A stretch of 64,000 nucleotides of DNA from Gryllotalpicola daejeonensis (GTDB lineage Bacteria; Actinomycetota; Actinomycetes; Actinomycetales; Microbacteriaceae). Where the stretch lies: the NCBI RefSeq assembly GCF_039538145.1, contig NZ_BAABBV010000001.1, positions 1,426,001 to 1,490,000 on the forward strand, in the 5' to 3' direction. This document shows, one piece after another, positions 8,665 through 16,159 of the stretch (positions are counted from its first letter, which is position 1; each line of letters begins with the position of its first letter). Both the position numbers and the translations under genes were made by a program. The notes beneath the pieces are model-generated. The model saw only the letters and a program-made list of their open reading frames with translations, searched no databases and had not been told where the DNA came from.

Positions 8665-8715
8665 GATTCCTTCCGTCGTGGCTGCCTCATGGGCAGTGAT
8701 TCGACGGTAGGAATC
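8665..8715 (-). promoter_or_regulatory. Hairpin sequestering the RBS of the CPBP operon
   Basis: Arms GATTCCTTCCGTCG (8665-8678) and CGACGGTAGGAATC (8702-8715) pair over 14 positions with one mismatch. An inner stem CTGCC/GGCAG (8682-8686/8692-8696) stacks on top. Read on the minus strand, the 3' arm contains the Shine-Dalgarno GGAAGGA of the CPBP gene and ends five bases before its ATG. This would hide the RBS in the mRNA, as in an RNA thermometer or protein-controlled switch. A DNA operator is the alternative. Confidence 0.6.
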
Positions 8716-8806
8716 GGCGATGGGGTGCCTCGAGCCTCGAAAGGACGGCGCGTGGGAATGCCATCGAAAGGTGCAAGCGGACGGCTGTGGCGGCGCCGTC
8801 GGAAAG

Positions 8807-8878
8807 TGCCCCTGGAGGGACTCGAACCCCCAACCCTTTCCTTAGGACGGAACTGCTCTTCCATTGAGCTACAGAGGC
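8807..8878 (-). tRNA. tRNA-Arg (anticodon CCT)
   Basis: A 72-nt cloverleaf on the minus strand. Acceptor GCCTCTG pairs with CAGGGGC (two G-U pairs), and the D arm GCTC/GAGC closes. The anticodon loop GTCCTAA gives anticodon CCT, and the T arm GGGGG-TTCGAGT-CCCTC is standard. The discriminator is A and CCA is not encoded. Decodes AGG. Confidence 0.95.
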
Positions 8879-8932
8879 AGGCGCCTCAATCGTATCGAAG
8901 CCGGTGTCGGTGGTCGGTGCTTTGCTGGCCCC

Positions 8933-9460
8933 ATGCTCGAGACCCCAGACGAAGTCGCCGCGCTGCAAACGCTCCTCGACCGCAGCATCGCGAGCGCCGG
9001 CCCGCACCTGCGCGAGATCTTCACCGATGACGTTCTGATGAGCGCGAGCGAGGTGATCGAGCGGATGCCTGGCATGCAGCTCCTCACCGTTGCGACGGTC
9101 TCGCGCGACGGCCGCCCGATCGCCGGTGCCGTCGACGGCTACCTGCTGCACGGCGAGCTGTGGTTCTCGTCGGGGGCGAAAGCGGTGCGAACGGCGCAGC
9201 TGCGGCGCAACCCGGCGGTGAGCGCGACCTGGCTTCCCGACGAGACGACCCAGCTCATCGTGCACGGCGAAGTCGAGATCATGCCGTTCGGCGACGCTCG
9301 GGCCGCGCCCATGCGGCAGGCGATGATCGACCACTACGTCCCGATTGAAGGGCCCGAGTGGGCGCGCTTCATCGATGAGCTGGTCGACGACGGCTCGGTC
9401 GCGTTCCGCATCGCGGCCAGAAAGGCCTTCGCCTACCACCGAGCCCGGGCGGTCCCTTGA
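8933..9460 (+). CDS. Pyridoxamine 5'-phosphate oxidase family protein
   Basis: A 175-residue split-barrel protein. LLTVATVSRDGRPIAGAVDG is the typical first strand pair that binds a flavin, and FSSGAKAVRTAQLRRNPAVS is the conserved helix after strand 4. HGEVEIMPFGD and the C-terminal SVAFRIAARKAFAY close the barrel. Members bind FMN or F420; here the substrate is unknown. The start ATG 8933 has no RBS. It lies just outside the tRNA-Arg gene, on the opposite strand. Confidence 0.8.
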   Translation: MLETPDEVAALQTLLDRSIASAGPHLREIFTDDVLMSASEVIERMPGMQLLTVATVSRDGRPIAGAVDGYLLHGELWFSSGAKAVRTAQLRRNPAVSATWLPDETTQLIVHGEVEIMPFGDARAAPMRQAMIDHYVPIEGPEWARFIDELVDDGSVAFRIAARKAFAYHRARAVP

Positions 9461-9491
9461 CGGCGTCCGCTCGCCCTGACTTGATAGGCGC

Positions 9492-9902
9492 ATGGCCATT
9501 CGTCACGTTCAGGTCGTCTCGATCCCCGTCTCCGATCAGGATCGTTCGAAGGAGTTCTACGTCGACGTCCTCGGCTTCACGCTGCTCGTCGACCGCCAGT
9601 TCTCGACCGACATGCGCTGGGTCATGGTCGCACCGCCTGGGGCCCAGACCGCGCTCACCCTCGTCACCTGGTTCCCGTCGATGCTGCCGGGGTCGTTGCA
9701 GGGCACCGTGCTTGAGTCCGACGATCTCGAGCGCGACATCGCAGAGCTCACCGGCAAGGGCGTCGCGGTCAGTGAGCTGCAGAGCGCGCCCTGGGGCCGG
9801 TTCGTCACCTTCGCGGACCCCGACGGGAACGGCATCGTGCTGCAGGCATCGGCCGCGAACGCGCCCGACGTCGACGTGTCCGAGTGGACGGGGCACGCCT
9901 GA
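9492..9902 (+). CDS. VOC (glyoxalase/bleomycin resistance) superfamily protein
   Basis: 136 residues with two beta-alpha-beta-beta-beta modules. The first begins IRHVQVVSIPVSDQDRSKEF with YVDVLGFTLL. The second ends in WGRFVTFADPDGNGIVLQ, where the usual last metal ligand Glu is replaced by Gln. This pattern is common in uncharacterised VOC proteins that may bind ligands without metal catalysis. It follows the PPOX-like gene by 31 bases and may be co-transcribed. Start ATG 9492; no strong RBS. Confidence 0.85.
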   Translation: MAIRHVQVVSIPVSDQDRSKEFYVDVLGFTLLVDRQFSTDMRWVMVAPPGAQTALTLVTWFPSMLPGSLQGTVLESDDLERDIAELTGKGVAVSELQSAPWGRFVTFADPDGNGIVLQASAANAPDVDVSEWTGHA

Positions 9903-9959
9903 GCCGACTCCCGAACGCACGACGCCGACACCGACGCACGGCCCGCCGCGCGATGCCGA

Positions 9960-10238
9960 CTACTGGTGGAATTGCGGAATGATCAGGTAGATCCCATAGA
10001 GCACCGCGGCGATGGCGATCGCGAAGCAGAGATACGCCGCGAGAGACGCCCAGGTCGGCCGCTGGTGCGAAAGGGGCAGCTCTCCGTCGGCGACTCGCTC
10101 AACATCTCCCGCGGCTCGCGCCTCGAGCGGCGCCCCGACCGCCGGCATCCTGAGTCCGAGCGCGAAGATCGAGACCACTCCTCCTGCGGCGATCAGGCTC
10201 ACGATGAACTCGACACCGAGCGCACCCCAGGCGATCAT
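9960..10238 (-). CDS. Small two-TM membrane protein coupled to phosphate transporter
   Basis: 92 residues with an N-terminal membrane segment (FIVSLIAAGGVVSIFALGL), a polar ~40-residue loop and a second segment (LAAYLCFAIAIAAVLYGIYL). The start overlaps the PiT stop codon as ATGA, so translation is coupled. Placement right after an inorganic phosphate transporter suggests an accessory subunit or regulator of that transporter. No enzymatic motif seen. Confidence 0.75.
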   Translation of the reverse strand: MIAWGALGVEFIVSLIAAGGVVSIFALGLRMPAVGAPLEARAAGDVERVADGELPLSHQRPTWASLAAYLCFAIAIAAVLYGIYLIIPQFHQ

Positions 10239-11398
10239 TTCGCTTCCTCCGCTCCGACGGGCTCCGGCCGGCGACTGGCCAGCACGTCCTCATCCACGTT
10301 GACGGTCTCGTGGCTGACCGGGTGGCGCCGCGACAGCAGCCAGAACGACGCCATGCCGGCCACCGCTGCAACCACGACGATCACCGTTCCGATCGCACCC
10401 GTCCTCACGACCAGCGTCGCAAGCGCGGCGACGAGGGCGGCGGCCGGCACCGTGACCAGCCACGCCAGAGCCATCCGCCCGAAGGTGCCCCAGCGCACCG
10501 AGGCGAGCCGCTTGCCGAGACCCGATCCGACGATGGCACCGGTCGTCACCTGCGTCGTCGACAGCGGGAAGCCCAGGTGGCTCGAGATCAGAATGGTCGC
10601 GGCCGAGCTCGTCTCGGCGGCGAACCCCTGCGGCGGCGTCACCTCGGTGATGCGCTTGCCGACCGTGCGCATGATGCGCCAGCCGCCCGAATACGTGCCC
10701 GCCGCGATTGCAAGCGCGCACGCCAGAATGACCCAGAAGTGCGGCCCGGTGCCCGCGCGCTGGTAGCCGGCCGCCACGAACGTCAGCGTGATCACGCCCA
10801 TCGTCTTCTGCGCGTCGTTCGTTCCATGAGCGAGTGAGACGAGGGATGCCGACACCGTCTGCCCGTAGCGGAAGCCGCGCTCCGCACCCCGGCTCGTCGC
10901 CCGCCGCGTGATCATGTAGGCCGCATAGGTCGCGACCATCGCGACCACCCCGGCCACCAGCGGCGCGAACAGTGCAGGCAGCGCGATCTTCGACAGCACG
11001 TTCAGCCAGTCGACGGCCCCGAAGCCGCTGCCGATGATCGCGGCGCCGATGAGGCCGCCGAACAGCGCGTGTGTCGAGCTCGATGGCAGGCCGAGATACC
11101 AGGTGGTCAGATTCCACATGATGGCGCCGACGAGTCCGGCGAAGATCATGACCGGCGTGATCTGGATGCCGCCGTCACCCTCTTTGACGATGCCGTTCGA
11201 CACCGTCGCGGCGACCTCGGTCGACAAGAACGCGCCGACCAGATTGAGGACCGCCGAGATCAGCACGGCGACTCTCGGCTTCAGCGCCCCCGTCGCGACG
11301 GACGTCGCCATGGCGTTGGCCGTGTCGTGGAACCCGTTCGTGAAGTCGAACACCAGGCCGAGAACAACAACAAGGATGACGATCGCGAGAGCGTCCAT
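10235..11398 (-). CDS. pit: Inorganic phosphate transporter, PiT family
   Basis: A 387-residue polytopic membrane protein. Both PiT signature repeats are visible: FDFTNGFHDTANAMATSVAT near the N-terminus, and LAHGTNDAQKTMGVITLTF in the second half. The PiT family carries metal-phosphate with protons at low affinity. The start is taken as ATG 11398 (MDALAIVILVV); a GTG three codons upstream is possible. It heads a two-gene operon with the small membrane protein. The senX3/regX3/phoU genes elsewhere in the window suggest regulated phosphate uptake. Confidence 0.93.
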   Translation of the reverse strand: MDALAIVILVVVLGLVFDFTNGFHDTANAMATSVATGALKPRVAVLISAVLNLVGAFLSTEVAATVSNGIVKEGDGGIQITPVMIFAGLVGAIMWNLTTWYLGLPSSSTHALFGGLIGAAIIGSGFGAVDWLNVLSKIALPALFAPLVAGVVAMVATYAAYMITRRATSRGAERGFRYGQTVSASLVSLAHGTNDAQKTMGVITLTFVAAGYQRAGTGPHFWVILACALAIAAGTYSGGWRIMRTVGKRITEVTPPQGFAAETSSAATILISSHLGFPLSTTQVTTGAIVGSGLGKRLASVRWGTFGRMALAWLVTVPAAALVAALATLVVRTGAIGTVIVVVAAVAGMASFWLLSRRHPVSHETVNVDEDVLASRRPEPVGAEEAK

Positions 11399-11479
11399 GG
11401 CGGGCACGGTAAGCGCGCGCTATGAACTCGGGGTGAACTTCCGCGGGCGCTGATCCGGCATGGCCGGGGCGCTGAAGAA

Positions 11480-11980
11480 TCAGGCGGCCTGCGGCTGCAG
11501 GTAGTCCTCCCACTCGGGTAGCAGGTGCTCAGACCCGCGCACCATCCAGGCCGGCTCGTGCGGCATCCGCGGCGTGAAGCGAAGCTCCCAGCCCAGCTCG
11601 GCCAGCGAGCGGTCGCCCTTCGTGTTGTTGCACCGCAGACAGCACGCCACGAGGTTCTCCCACGAGTCCGGGCCACCCTTCGAGCGCGGCACGACGTGGT
11701 CGATGGTCGCCGCAGGCTTCGCGCAGTACGCGCAGCGATGCCCATCGCGCCGAAGCACGCCTCGGCGCGACACGGGCACCTGGCGCCCGTGCGGCAGCCG
11801 CACGTAGCGCGTCAGCACGATGACGCTCGGGCGGTCCCACTCCGCCGAGATGCCGAAGACCGGGTGGCCCGTGTCGATCTGCACGATCGTCGCCTTCTGG
11901 TTCATCACCAGGGCGAGGGCGCGCTTGAACGAGACGACCGCGAGCGGCTCGTAACCGGCATTCAGGACGAGAGTGCGCAT
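11480..11980 (-). CDS. HNH endonuclease family protein
   Basis: 166 residues. The beta-beta-alpha-metal core has CAYC (83-86), DHV (94-96), N109 and CLRC (114-117), followed by NNTKGD. An N-terminal domain begins MRTLVLNAGYEPLAVVSF. Proteins with this N-terminus are common as single chromosomal genes in actinobacteria rather than phage genes; their role is not established. The RBS GAAGGAG precedes ATG 11980. The start lies inside the end of a histidine-rich leader ORF. Confidence 0.88.
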   Translation of the reverse strand: MRTLVLNAGYEPLAVVSFKRALALVMNQKATIVQIDTGHPVFGISAEWDRPSVIVLTRYVRLPHGRQVPVSRRGVLRRDGHRCAYCAKPAATIDHVVPRSKGGPDSWENLVACCLRCNNTKGDRSLAELGWELRFTPRMPHEPAWMVRGSEHLLPEWEDYLQPQAA

Positions 11981-12189
11981 AGGACTCCTTCGGAACGCGC
12001 TCGAACGACCTGGCTGGTCACCTCACGCATTAACGACGAAGGCGCCGCCACGAGGGCGACGCCGAGGAAGACTGCCTGCCGGCAGAAGTGGTGCACGTGG
12101 TGCAGATGGTGACGGTGGTGCGAGTGCCGCAGGGCCGCGCTCGACCGCACCCGCGCAGACCGCGCGTTGCTCAGCCAAGTCGTGTTCAC
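11962..12189 (-). CDS. Histidine-rich leader-like ORF upstream of the HNH gene
   Basis: A GTG at 12189 follows a good Shine-Dalgarno (GGTGGGAG, 6-7 bases away). It opens a 75-codon frame that ends 19 bases inside the HNH gene. Residues 22-34 contain nine histidines in thirteen positions (HSHHRHHLHHVHH), followed by FCR. A hydrophobic VFLGVALVAA stretch follows. A run of one amino acid placed before a hairpin and a structural gene is how ribosome-mediated attenuators look. It could instead encode a small metal-binding peptide. Confidence 0.5.
   Translation of the reverse strand: MNTTWLSNARSARVRSSAALRHSHHRHHLHHVHHFCRQAVFLGVALVAAPSSLMREVTSQVVRARSEGVLCALSS
12041..12063 (-). promoter_or_regulatory. 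Candidate attenuator hairpin between His run and HNH gene
   Basis: On the minus strand GGCGTCGCC (12063-12055) pairs with GGCGGCGCC (12049-12041) around loop CTCGT: nine pairs including one G-U. It sits about 25 bases after the His codons and about 60 bases before the HNH start, and is followed by TTCGTCGTTAATG rather than a true U tract. An attenuator role is inference from position. Confidence 0.4.
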
Positions 12190-12325
12190 GGACGTCTCCC
12201 ACCGGTGGAGCGCCGCCGGATGCGGCGCACCGACGCGGCCAGCGTAACCCGGAAGCTGCGATTTGCGCACGCAACGCCAGGGATCGCACGCCGTGTCGTC
12301 GCCCGGATTTAACCCCGGGGATGCC

Positions 12326-12359
12326 GCAGGGGGCATGCGCGTCGGCGCATGCCCCCTGC
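12326..12359 (-). terminator. Terminator of the NlpC/P60 gene
   Basis: A perfect 15-bp stem, GCAGGGGGCATGCGC with GCGCATGCCCCCTGC, and a 4-base loop GTCG, 18 bases past the stop codon. There is no marked T tract, as is common in high-GC actinobacteria. Confidence 0.8.
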
Positions 12360-12377
12360 AACGAGACCCCGTGGTGC

Positions 12378-13259
12378 CTAACCGCCGAAGTGCTGGATGT
12401 GGTACGCAGTGGTCCAGAGCTCACGCTCACCCACGACGCCGCCCGGCTTCGGCGCGTCGTAGATCAGCACCTTGCCCGCCGAGTCGGTTCCCGCATAGAA
12501 GCCCACGTGAGACCCGTCGTTGAGGGCGATCACGTCACCCGGCTGCGCGTCCGCCAGCGACACGGTCTGGCCGATGTGCCCCTGCTGGCTCGAGGAGTGC
12601 GGCAACGAGACGCCGAACTGCGCGTAGACGAACATGACGAAGCCCGAGCAGTCGAAGCCGGCCGGGGTCGCACCGCCGTAGACGTAGGGCGTGCCGGCAT
12701 AGGTCTTGGCCTTGGCAAGCACGTCGGCGAGGCTGTAGCTCGTGCCGGCGGGCACCTGCGTCAGGTACTGCGCGGCGGTCGGGCCGCTGTAGGCGGCGGT
12801 GTAGCTCGCGGCCTTGGCCGCGGCCTTCTTCGCGGCGGCGGCATTGGCGGCCGCCTGCTTCTGGCCCTGGATGTCGGCGATGCTCGTGGCGCCGAACGAC
12901 TCGTGGGCCGCGACGGGCGCGACCGCGTCGGTGGCGACGTCAGCCGACTGCGCATTCGCCTTGGTCATCGTGTCGATGACGGCGGAGCTCGAGTCTGCGT
13001 GGCTCTGCGAGGTCGGGTTGAACGCGTAAGCCGGGATCGCGATCGTGCCGACGATGCCTGCGGCGGCAAGCAGCACGAAAACGTTGGCGAATCCCTTGAT
13101 CTTGCGGCGCGACTTCGACGCGGAGGCGACGGATTCCTGCGTGGCGGGGGTCGGCAGCGAGCGACGCTTCACGGCACCGCCTTCAGTTCGGGTCTGGAAG
13201 CCTTCTCGTGCCTCGCGACGCGTCATTGCGCCGCTGTTCATCTCGTTCGGTTCTGCCAA
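12378..13259 (-). CDS. NlpC/P60 (C40) peptidoglycan endopeptidase
   Basis: About 293 residues. A basic N-terminal tail (MTRREAREG) is followed by one membrane or signal segment at about 57-78, an Ala/Lys-rich spacer, and a C-terminal NlpC/P60 domain. Catalytic Cys204 is in FDCSGF and His251 in SHVGFY, with a third polar residue near 270 (IYDAP). Such proteins cut D-Glu-mDAP-type stem-peptide bonds during wall turnover. GGAGG lies 8 bases before TTG 13259, so this start is preferred over GTG 13268. The ~200-base upstream region carries a MtrA-like repeat. Confidence 0.9.
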   Translation of the reverse strand: MAEPNEMNSGAMTRREAREGFQTRTEGGAVKRRSLPTPATQESVASASKSRRKIKGFANVFVLLAAAGIVGTIAIPAYAFNPTSQSHADSSSAVIDTMTKANAQSADVATDAVAPVAAHESFGATSIADIQGQKQAAANAAAAKKAAAKAASYTAAYSGPTAAQYLTQVPAGTSYSLADVLAKAKTYAGTPYVYGGATPAGFDCSGFVMFVYAQFGVSLPHSSSQQGHIGQTVSLADAQPGDVIALNDGSHVGFYAGTDSAGKVLIYDAPKPGGVVGERELWTTAYHIQHFGG

Positions 13260-13424
13260 GGTCTGCACCTCCGGCGCTCCCGCGCATGCGCGAGTCCGTC
13301 CTGTGGTCTTGGGCCCTGTGGGGTGGGCTTCGGCGTCACGAATCGAGCGACGGATTGTGGAGCGTCTCGATTCGGGTCTAGCGGCCGGGTATTAGCCTTT
13401 CGACTCGATCGAGAATAGGGGAAG

Positions 13425-13441
13425 GTAACGAAAAAGTCACA
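13425..13441. promoter_or_regulatory. MtrA-like direct repeat upstream of the NlpC gene
   Basis: GTAACG (13425-13430) and GTCACA (13436-13441) are two related hexamers 11 bp apart, one helical turn, about 170 bp upstream of the wall hydrolase start. MtrA in actinobacteria binds direct repeats of this general form and controls wall hydrolase genes. A 9-bp dyad CGAATCGAG/CTCGATTCG lies in the leader between this site and the gene. Assignment is inference. Confidence 0.45.
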
Positions 13442-13477
13442 CCCAGTTCGCTCCGCTGCCCGATCGGCAGGAACGTC

Positions 13478-14167
13478 TCAGGAAGCGACGAAGATGTGGC
13501 TCGCGACCTCGTGCGGAAGCTCGAGTCCGTCCGCGTAGCCCTCGACCTCGGCCAGCACGTAGCCGCCGGCAGGCGAGATCGTCACGACGTTGCCCGGAAC
13601 AACGCCGGCTTGGCGCAGCTGGGCGAGCAGCTCGGGGTCGAACTGCACCGGCTCGCCGAGGCGGCGGATCGTGGCCGTCACCGGCTCGCCGGAGGCGATC
13701 GCCTCGACGGCGCTCACGACGTCTTTGAGGAAGACGGTCGACAGGGTGTGACCCTCATCGTCCATCGGCGGGATCGGGGTGCCGTAGGGCGACTCGGTGG
13801 GGTCGCCGAGCAGGCGGCGGATCTTCTCTTCCACTTGCTCGCTCATGACGTGCTCCCACCGGCACGCCTCGTCGTGGACGAACTCCCAGTCGAGCCCGAT
13901 GACGTCGGAGAGCAGGCGCTCGGCAAGGCGGTGCTTGCGCATGACGTCGACCGCACGCTGACGACCCTTCGCGGTGAGCTCGAGGTGGCGGTCGCCGGAG
14001 ACGATGACGAGCCCGTCGCGCTCCATGCGCGCGACGGTCTGAGACACGGTGGGTCCTGAGTGCCCGAGACGCTCGGAGATACGCGCACGCAACGGCACGA
14101 TCGCCTCTTCTTCGAGGTCGAGGATCGTGCGCAGGTACATCTCTGTCGTGTCGACCAGATCAGTCAT
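13478..14167 (-). CDS. Metal-dependent transcriptional repressor, DtxR/IdeR/MntR family
   Basis: 229 residues. The N-terminal winged helix (LVDTTEMYLRTILDLEEE, SGPTVSQTVARMERDGL) is close to DtxR/IdeR. The dimer and metal domain carries HRLAERLL and DEACRWEHVMS, where the ancillary and primary metal ligands lie, and the C-terminus forms the SH3-like third domain. It represses iron or manganese uptake genes when metal-loaded; the sequence alone does not settle which metal. Start ATG 14167 (MTDLVD). Divergent from serC. Confidence 0.9.
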   Translation of the reverse strand: MTDLVDTTEMYLRTILDLEEEAIVPLRARISERLGHSGPTVSQTVARMERDGLVIVSGDRHLELTAKGRQRAVDVMRKHRLAERLLSDVIGLDWEFVHDEACRWEHVMSEQVEEKIRRLLGDPTESPYGTPIPPMDDEGHTLSTVFLKDVVSAVEAIASGEPVTATIRRLGEPVQFDPELLAQLRQAGVVPGNVVTISPAGGYVLAEVEGYADGLELPHEVASHIFVAS

Positions 14168-14264
14168 CCGCACCTCTCATCATCCCGGCCGGGCGCACCA
14201 GGCATCCGTCATATACCAGCCTACTTGGACAGGGCGCATCGGCCCGGCCAATAAGCTTGGCGCC

Positions 14265-15377
14265 ATGCCGAGCATCACACTGCCTGACGAACTGCTTCCC
14301 GCTGACGGCCGATTCGGCTGCGGCCCCTCGAAGATCCGGCAGGAGGCCGTGAACGCGCTCGCGACGCGCGGTGCCGACCTGCTCGGAACGTCCCACCGGC
14401 AGGCGCCGGTGAAGAGCCTCGTCGGCCGCGTCCGTGAGGGTCTCGGCGAGCTGTTCCGCCTTCCCGAGGGCTACGAGATCATCCTCGGCAACGGTGGCTC
14501 GACCGCCTTCTGGGACGCCGCCTCGTTCGGCCTGATCGAGAAGCGCGCCCAGAACCTCACCTTCGGCGAGTTCGGCTCGAAGTTCGCGAAGGCCGCCAAG
14601 GCGCCGTGGCTCGAAGCGCCCAGCGTCATCGACGCCCCCGCCGGCACGAGCGCCAAGCCCGTCGTCACCGAGGGCGTCGACGTCTACGCCTGGCCGCACA
14701 ACGAGACGTCAACGGGTGTCGCGACGAAGATTGAGCGCGTCCACGGCGACGAGGGCGCGCTGACCGTCATCGATGCGACGAGCGCGGCGGGCGGCATCGA
14801 TTTCGATGTGACGCAGGCGGATGTCTACTACTTCGCACCCCAGAAGAACCTCGCCTCCGACGGCGGTCTGTGGCTCGCCGCGGTGTCGCCTGCGGCCATC
14901 GAGCGCATCGAGCGCGTCGCGGCCTCTGACCGCTACATCCCCGAGTTCCTGAGCCTCAAGCAGGCCGTCGACAACTCGCGCCTCAACCAGACGCTGAACA
15001 CGCCTGCGGTCGCAACGCTGATCCTGCTCGACGAGCAACTCAACTGGATCAACGGTAACGGCGGCCTCGCATGGGCGTCGGCGCGCACCAAGGAATCCAG
15101 CGACCAGCTCTACAGCTGGGCGGAGTCGACGTCGTACACGACCCCGTTCGTCGCAGACCCCGCCGACCGCTCGCAGGTCGTCGTCACGATCGACTTCGAC
15201 AGCATCGACGCGGCGGCGGTCGCGAAGGCGCTGCGCGAGAACGGCATCGTCGACACCGAGCCGTACCGCAAGCTCGGCCGCAACCAGCTGCGCGTCGCGA
15301 CGTTCACGTCGATCGACCCGGCCGACATCGCCCAGCTCATCAAGTCGATCGAGTACGTGGTCGAGCACCTCGGCTGA
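14265..15377 (+). CDS. serC: Phosphoserine aminotransferase, actinobacterial type
   Basis: 370 residues. FGCGPSKIRQEAV at 17-29 and GTSHRQAPVK at 41-50 are typical of SerC, with EIILGNGGST binding phosphate. K194 in YFAPQKNLASDGG is the PLP lysine. It converts 3-phosphohydroxypyruvate to phosphoserine with glutamate. The start ATG 14265 has no RBS; a -10 hexamer TAAGCT at 14252-14257 lies 7 bases upstream, which indicates a leaderless mRNA. Confidence 0.93.
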   Translation: MPSITLPDELLPADGRFGCGPSKIRQEAVNALATRGADLLGTSHRQAPVKSLVGRVREGLGELFRLPEGYEIILGNGGSTAFWDAASFGLIEKRAQNLTFGEFGSKFAKAAKAPWLEAPSVIDAPAGTSAKPVVTEGVDVYAWPHNETSTGVATKIERVHGDEGALTVIDATSAAGGIDFDVTQADVYYFAPQKNLASDGGLWLAAVSPAAIERIERVAASDRYIPEFLSLKQAVDNSRLNQTLNTPAVATLILLDEQLNWINGNGGLAWASARTKESSDQLYSWAESTSYTTPFVADPADRSQVVVTIDFDSIDAAAVAKALRENGIVDTEPYRKLGRNQLRVATFTSIDPADIAQLIKSIEYVVEHLG

Positions 15378-15406
15378 CGCGCGCGCCGAGCGGCACACAA
15401 CGGCGC

Positions 15407-15443
15407 GAGGGGCACATCGGATTCCTCATCCGATGTGCCCCTC
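15407..15443. terminator. Bidirectional terminator between serC and DUF3027 gene
   Basis: GAGGGGCACATCGGAT (15407-15422) and ATCCGATGTGCCCCTC (15428-15443) form a perfect 16-bp stem with loop TCCTC, between convergent stop codons. Confidence 0.85.
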
Positions 15444-15472
15444 GGCATTAGCGGTGCCGCAGCGCGGCCCGC

Positions 15473-16159
15473 CTACTCCTCTTCGTCCTCGTTCTCGTCC
15501 GAGGTCAGGGCCGCCTCTTCGGCGCCCTGCAGCTCGCTCGCCTCGAAGTCGTCGACGTCCGAGTCGTCGTCGTCGAAGTCGTGCAGATCTGCGACCTCGA
15601 GATCGTCGGCATCGTCCTCGTCTTCCGAGTCGTCGCCGTCATCGTCCGCGTCGTCATCGTCGTCCGAGTCATCGACGTCGCCGTCCTCGTCGCCCTCGAG
15701 CTCGTCCTCGTCCTCGGCGTCGTCGCCGCTCGCGAACTCATCCTCGGGCTCGGGCTCGCCCGCGGCAGCGGCGGCCTCGCGCTCGGCCTTCTTCTGCGCC
15801 TGGTACTCGGCGAGCCGATCGGCCCACGGCACCCAGTCGGGCGCGAGCAGGGCGTCGTCGCCGGGCATCAGCTCCGCTTCGAGCACATTCACCTCGCCGG
15901 TGTCGGGCTCGCGCGACAGCGAGACCGTCCAGAACCAGCCCGGGTAGCCGCCCAGCTTGTTCTCGAACAGCAGCGACAGCACGTGCTCGCCCTCGACGAT
16001 GTGGCCCGCGGGCGCGCCGATGGTCGCCGCAGGCGTGATCTCGGCGAGCGCCGCTCGCGCCGCGTCGACGGCGTTCAGCAGGACGTCGTCGGCGATCGGG
16101 GATGCCTCGCGCGAGGCATCCGTCGCCTGCTCGACCTCGACGCTCGAATCGTCAGCCAT
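15473..16159 (-). CDS. DUF3027 domain protein with acidic tail
   Basis: 228 residues. The N-terminal ~130 residues fit DUF3027: VDAARAALAEI, AGHIVEGEHVLSLLFENKL, GYPGWFWTVSLSRE and ELMPGDDALLAPDWVPWADR. The C-terminal ~90 residues are a nearly uninterrupted Asp/Glu tract. The start ATG 16159 shares its A with the stop of the cold shock gene (TGATG). Co-transcription with a cold shock protein suggests an RNA- or ribosome-linked role, but the family has no known activity. The acidic tail could mimic nucleic acid. Confidence 0.85.
   Translation of the reverse strand: MADDSSVEVEQATDASREASPIADDVLLNAVDAARAALAEITPAATIGAPAGHIVEGEHVLSLLFENKLGGYPGWFWTVSLSREPDTGEVNVLEAELMPGDDALLAPDWVPWADRLAEYQAQKKAEREAAAAAGEPEPEDEFASGDDAEDEDELEGDEDGDVDDSDDDDDADDDGDDSEDEDDADDLEVADLHDFDDDDSDVDDFEASELQGAEEAALTSDENEDEEE

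Noticed and set aside
10235..10299. PiT gene with a degenerate extra C-terminal domain
   Set aside because: Reading the 3' end shows a normal PiT ending and a separate overlapping small membrane gene.
11480..11980. HNH gene as part of a prophage or intein
   Set aside because: Single-copy-type N-terminus, no integrase, terminase or capsid genes nearby, normal GC.
13260..13430. c-di-AMP (ydaO/yuaA) riboswitch ahead of the NlpC/P60 gene
   Set aside because: The leader contains a CCGCTAGACCCG-like start and a 9-bp dyad, and such genes often have this riboswitch. However, I could not find the conserved GGGGAACC core or the closing GGGTGAAT segment, so the structure is not supported.
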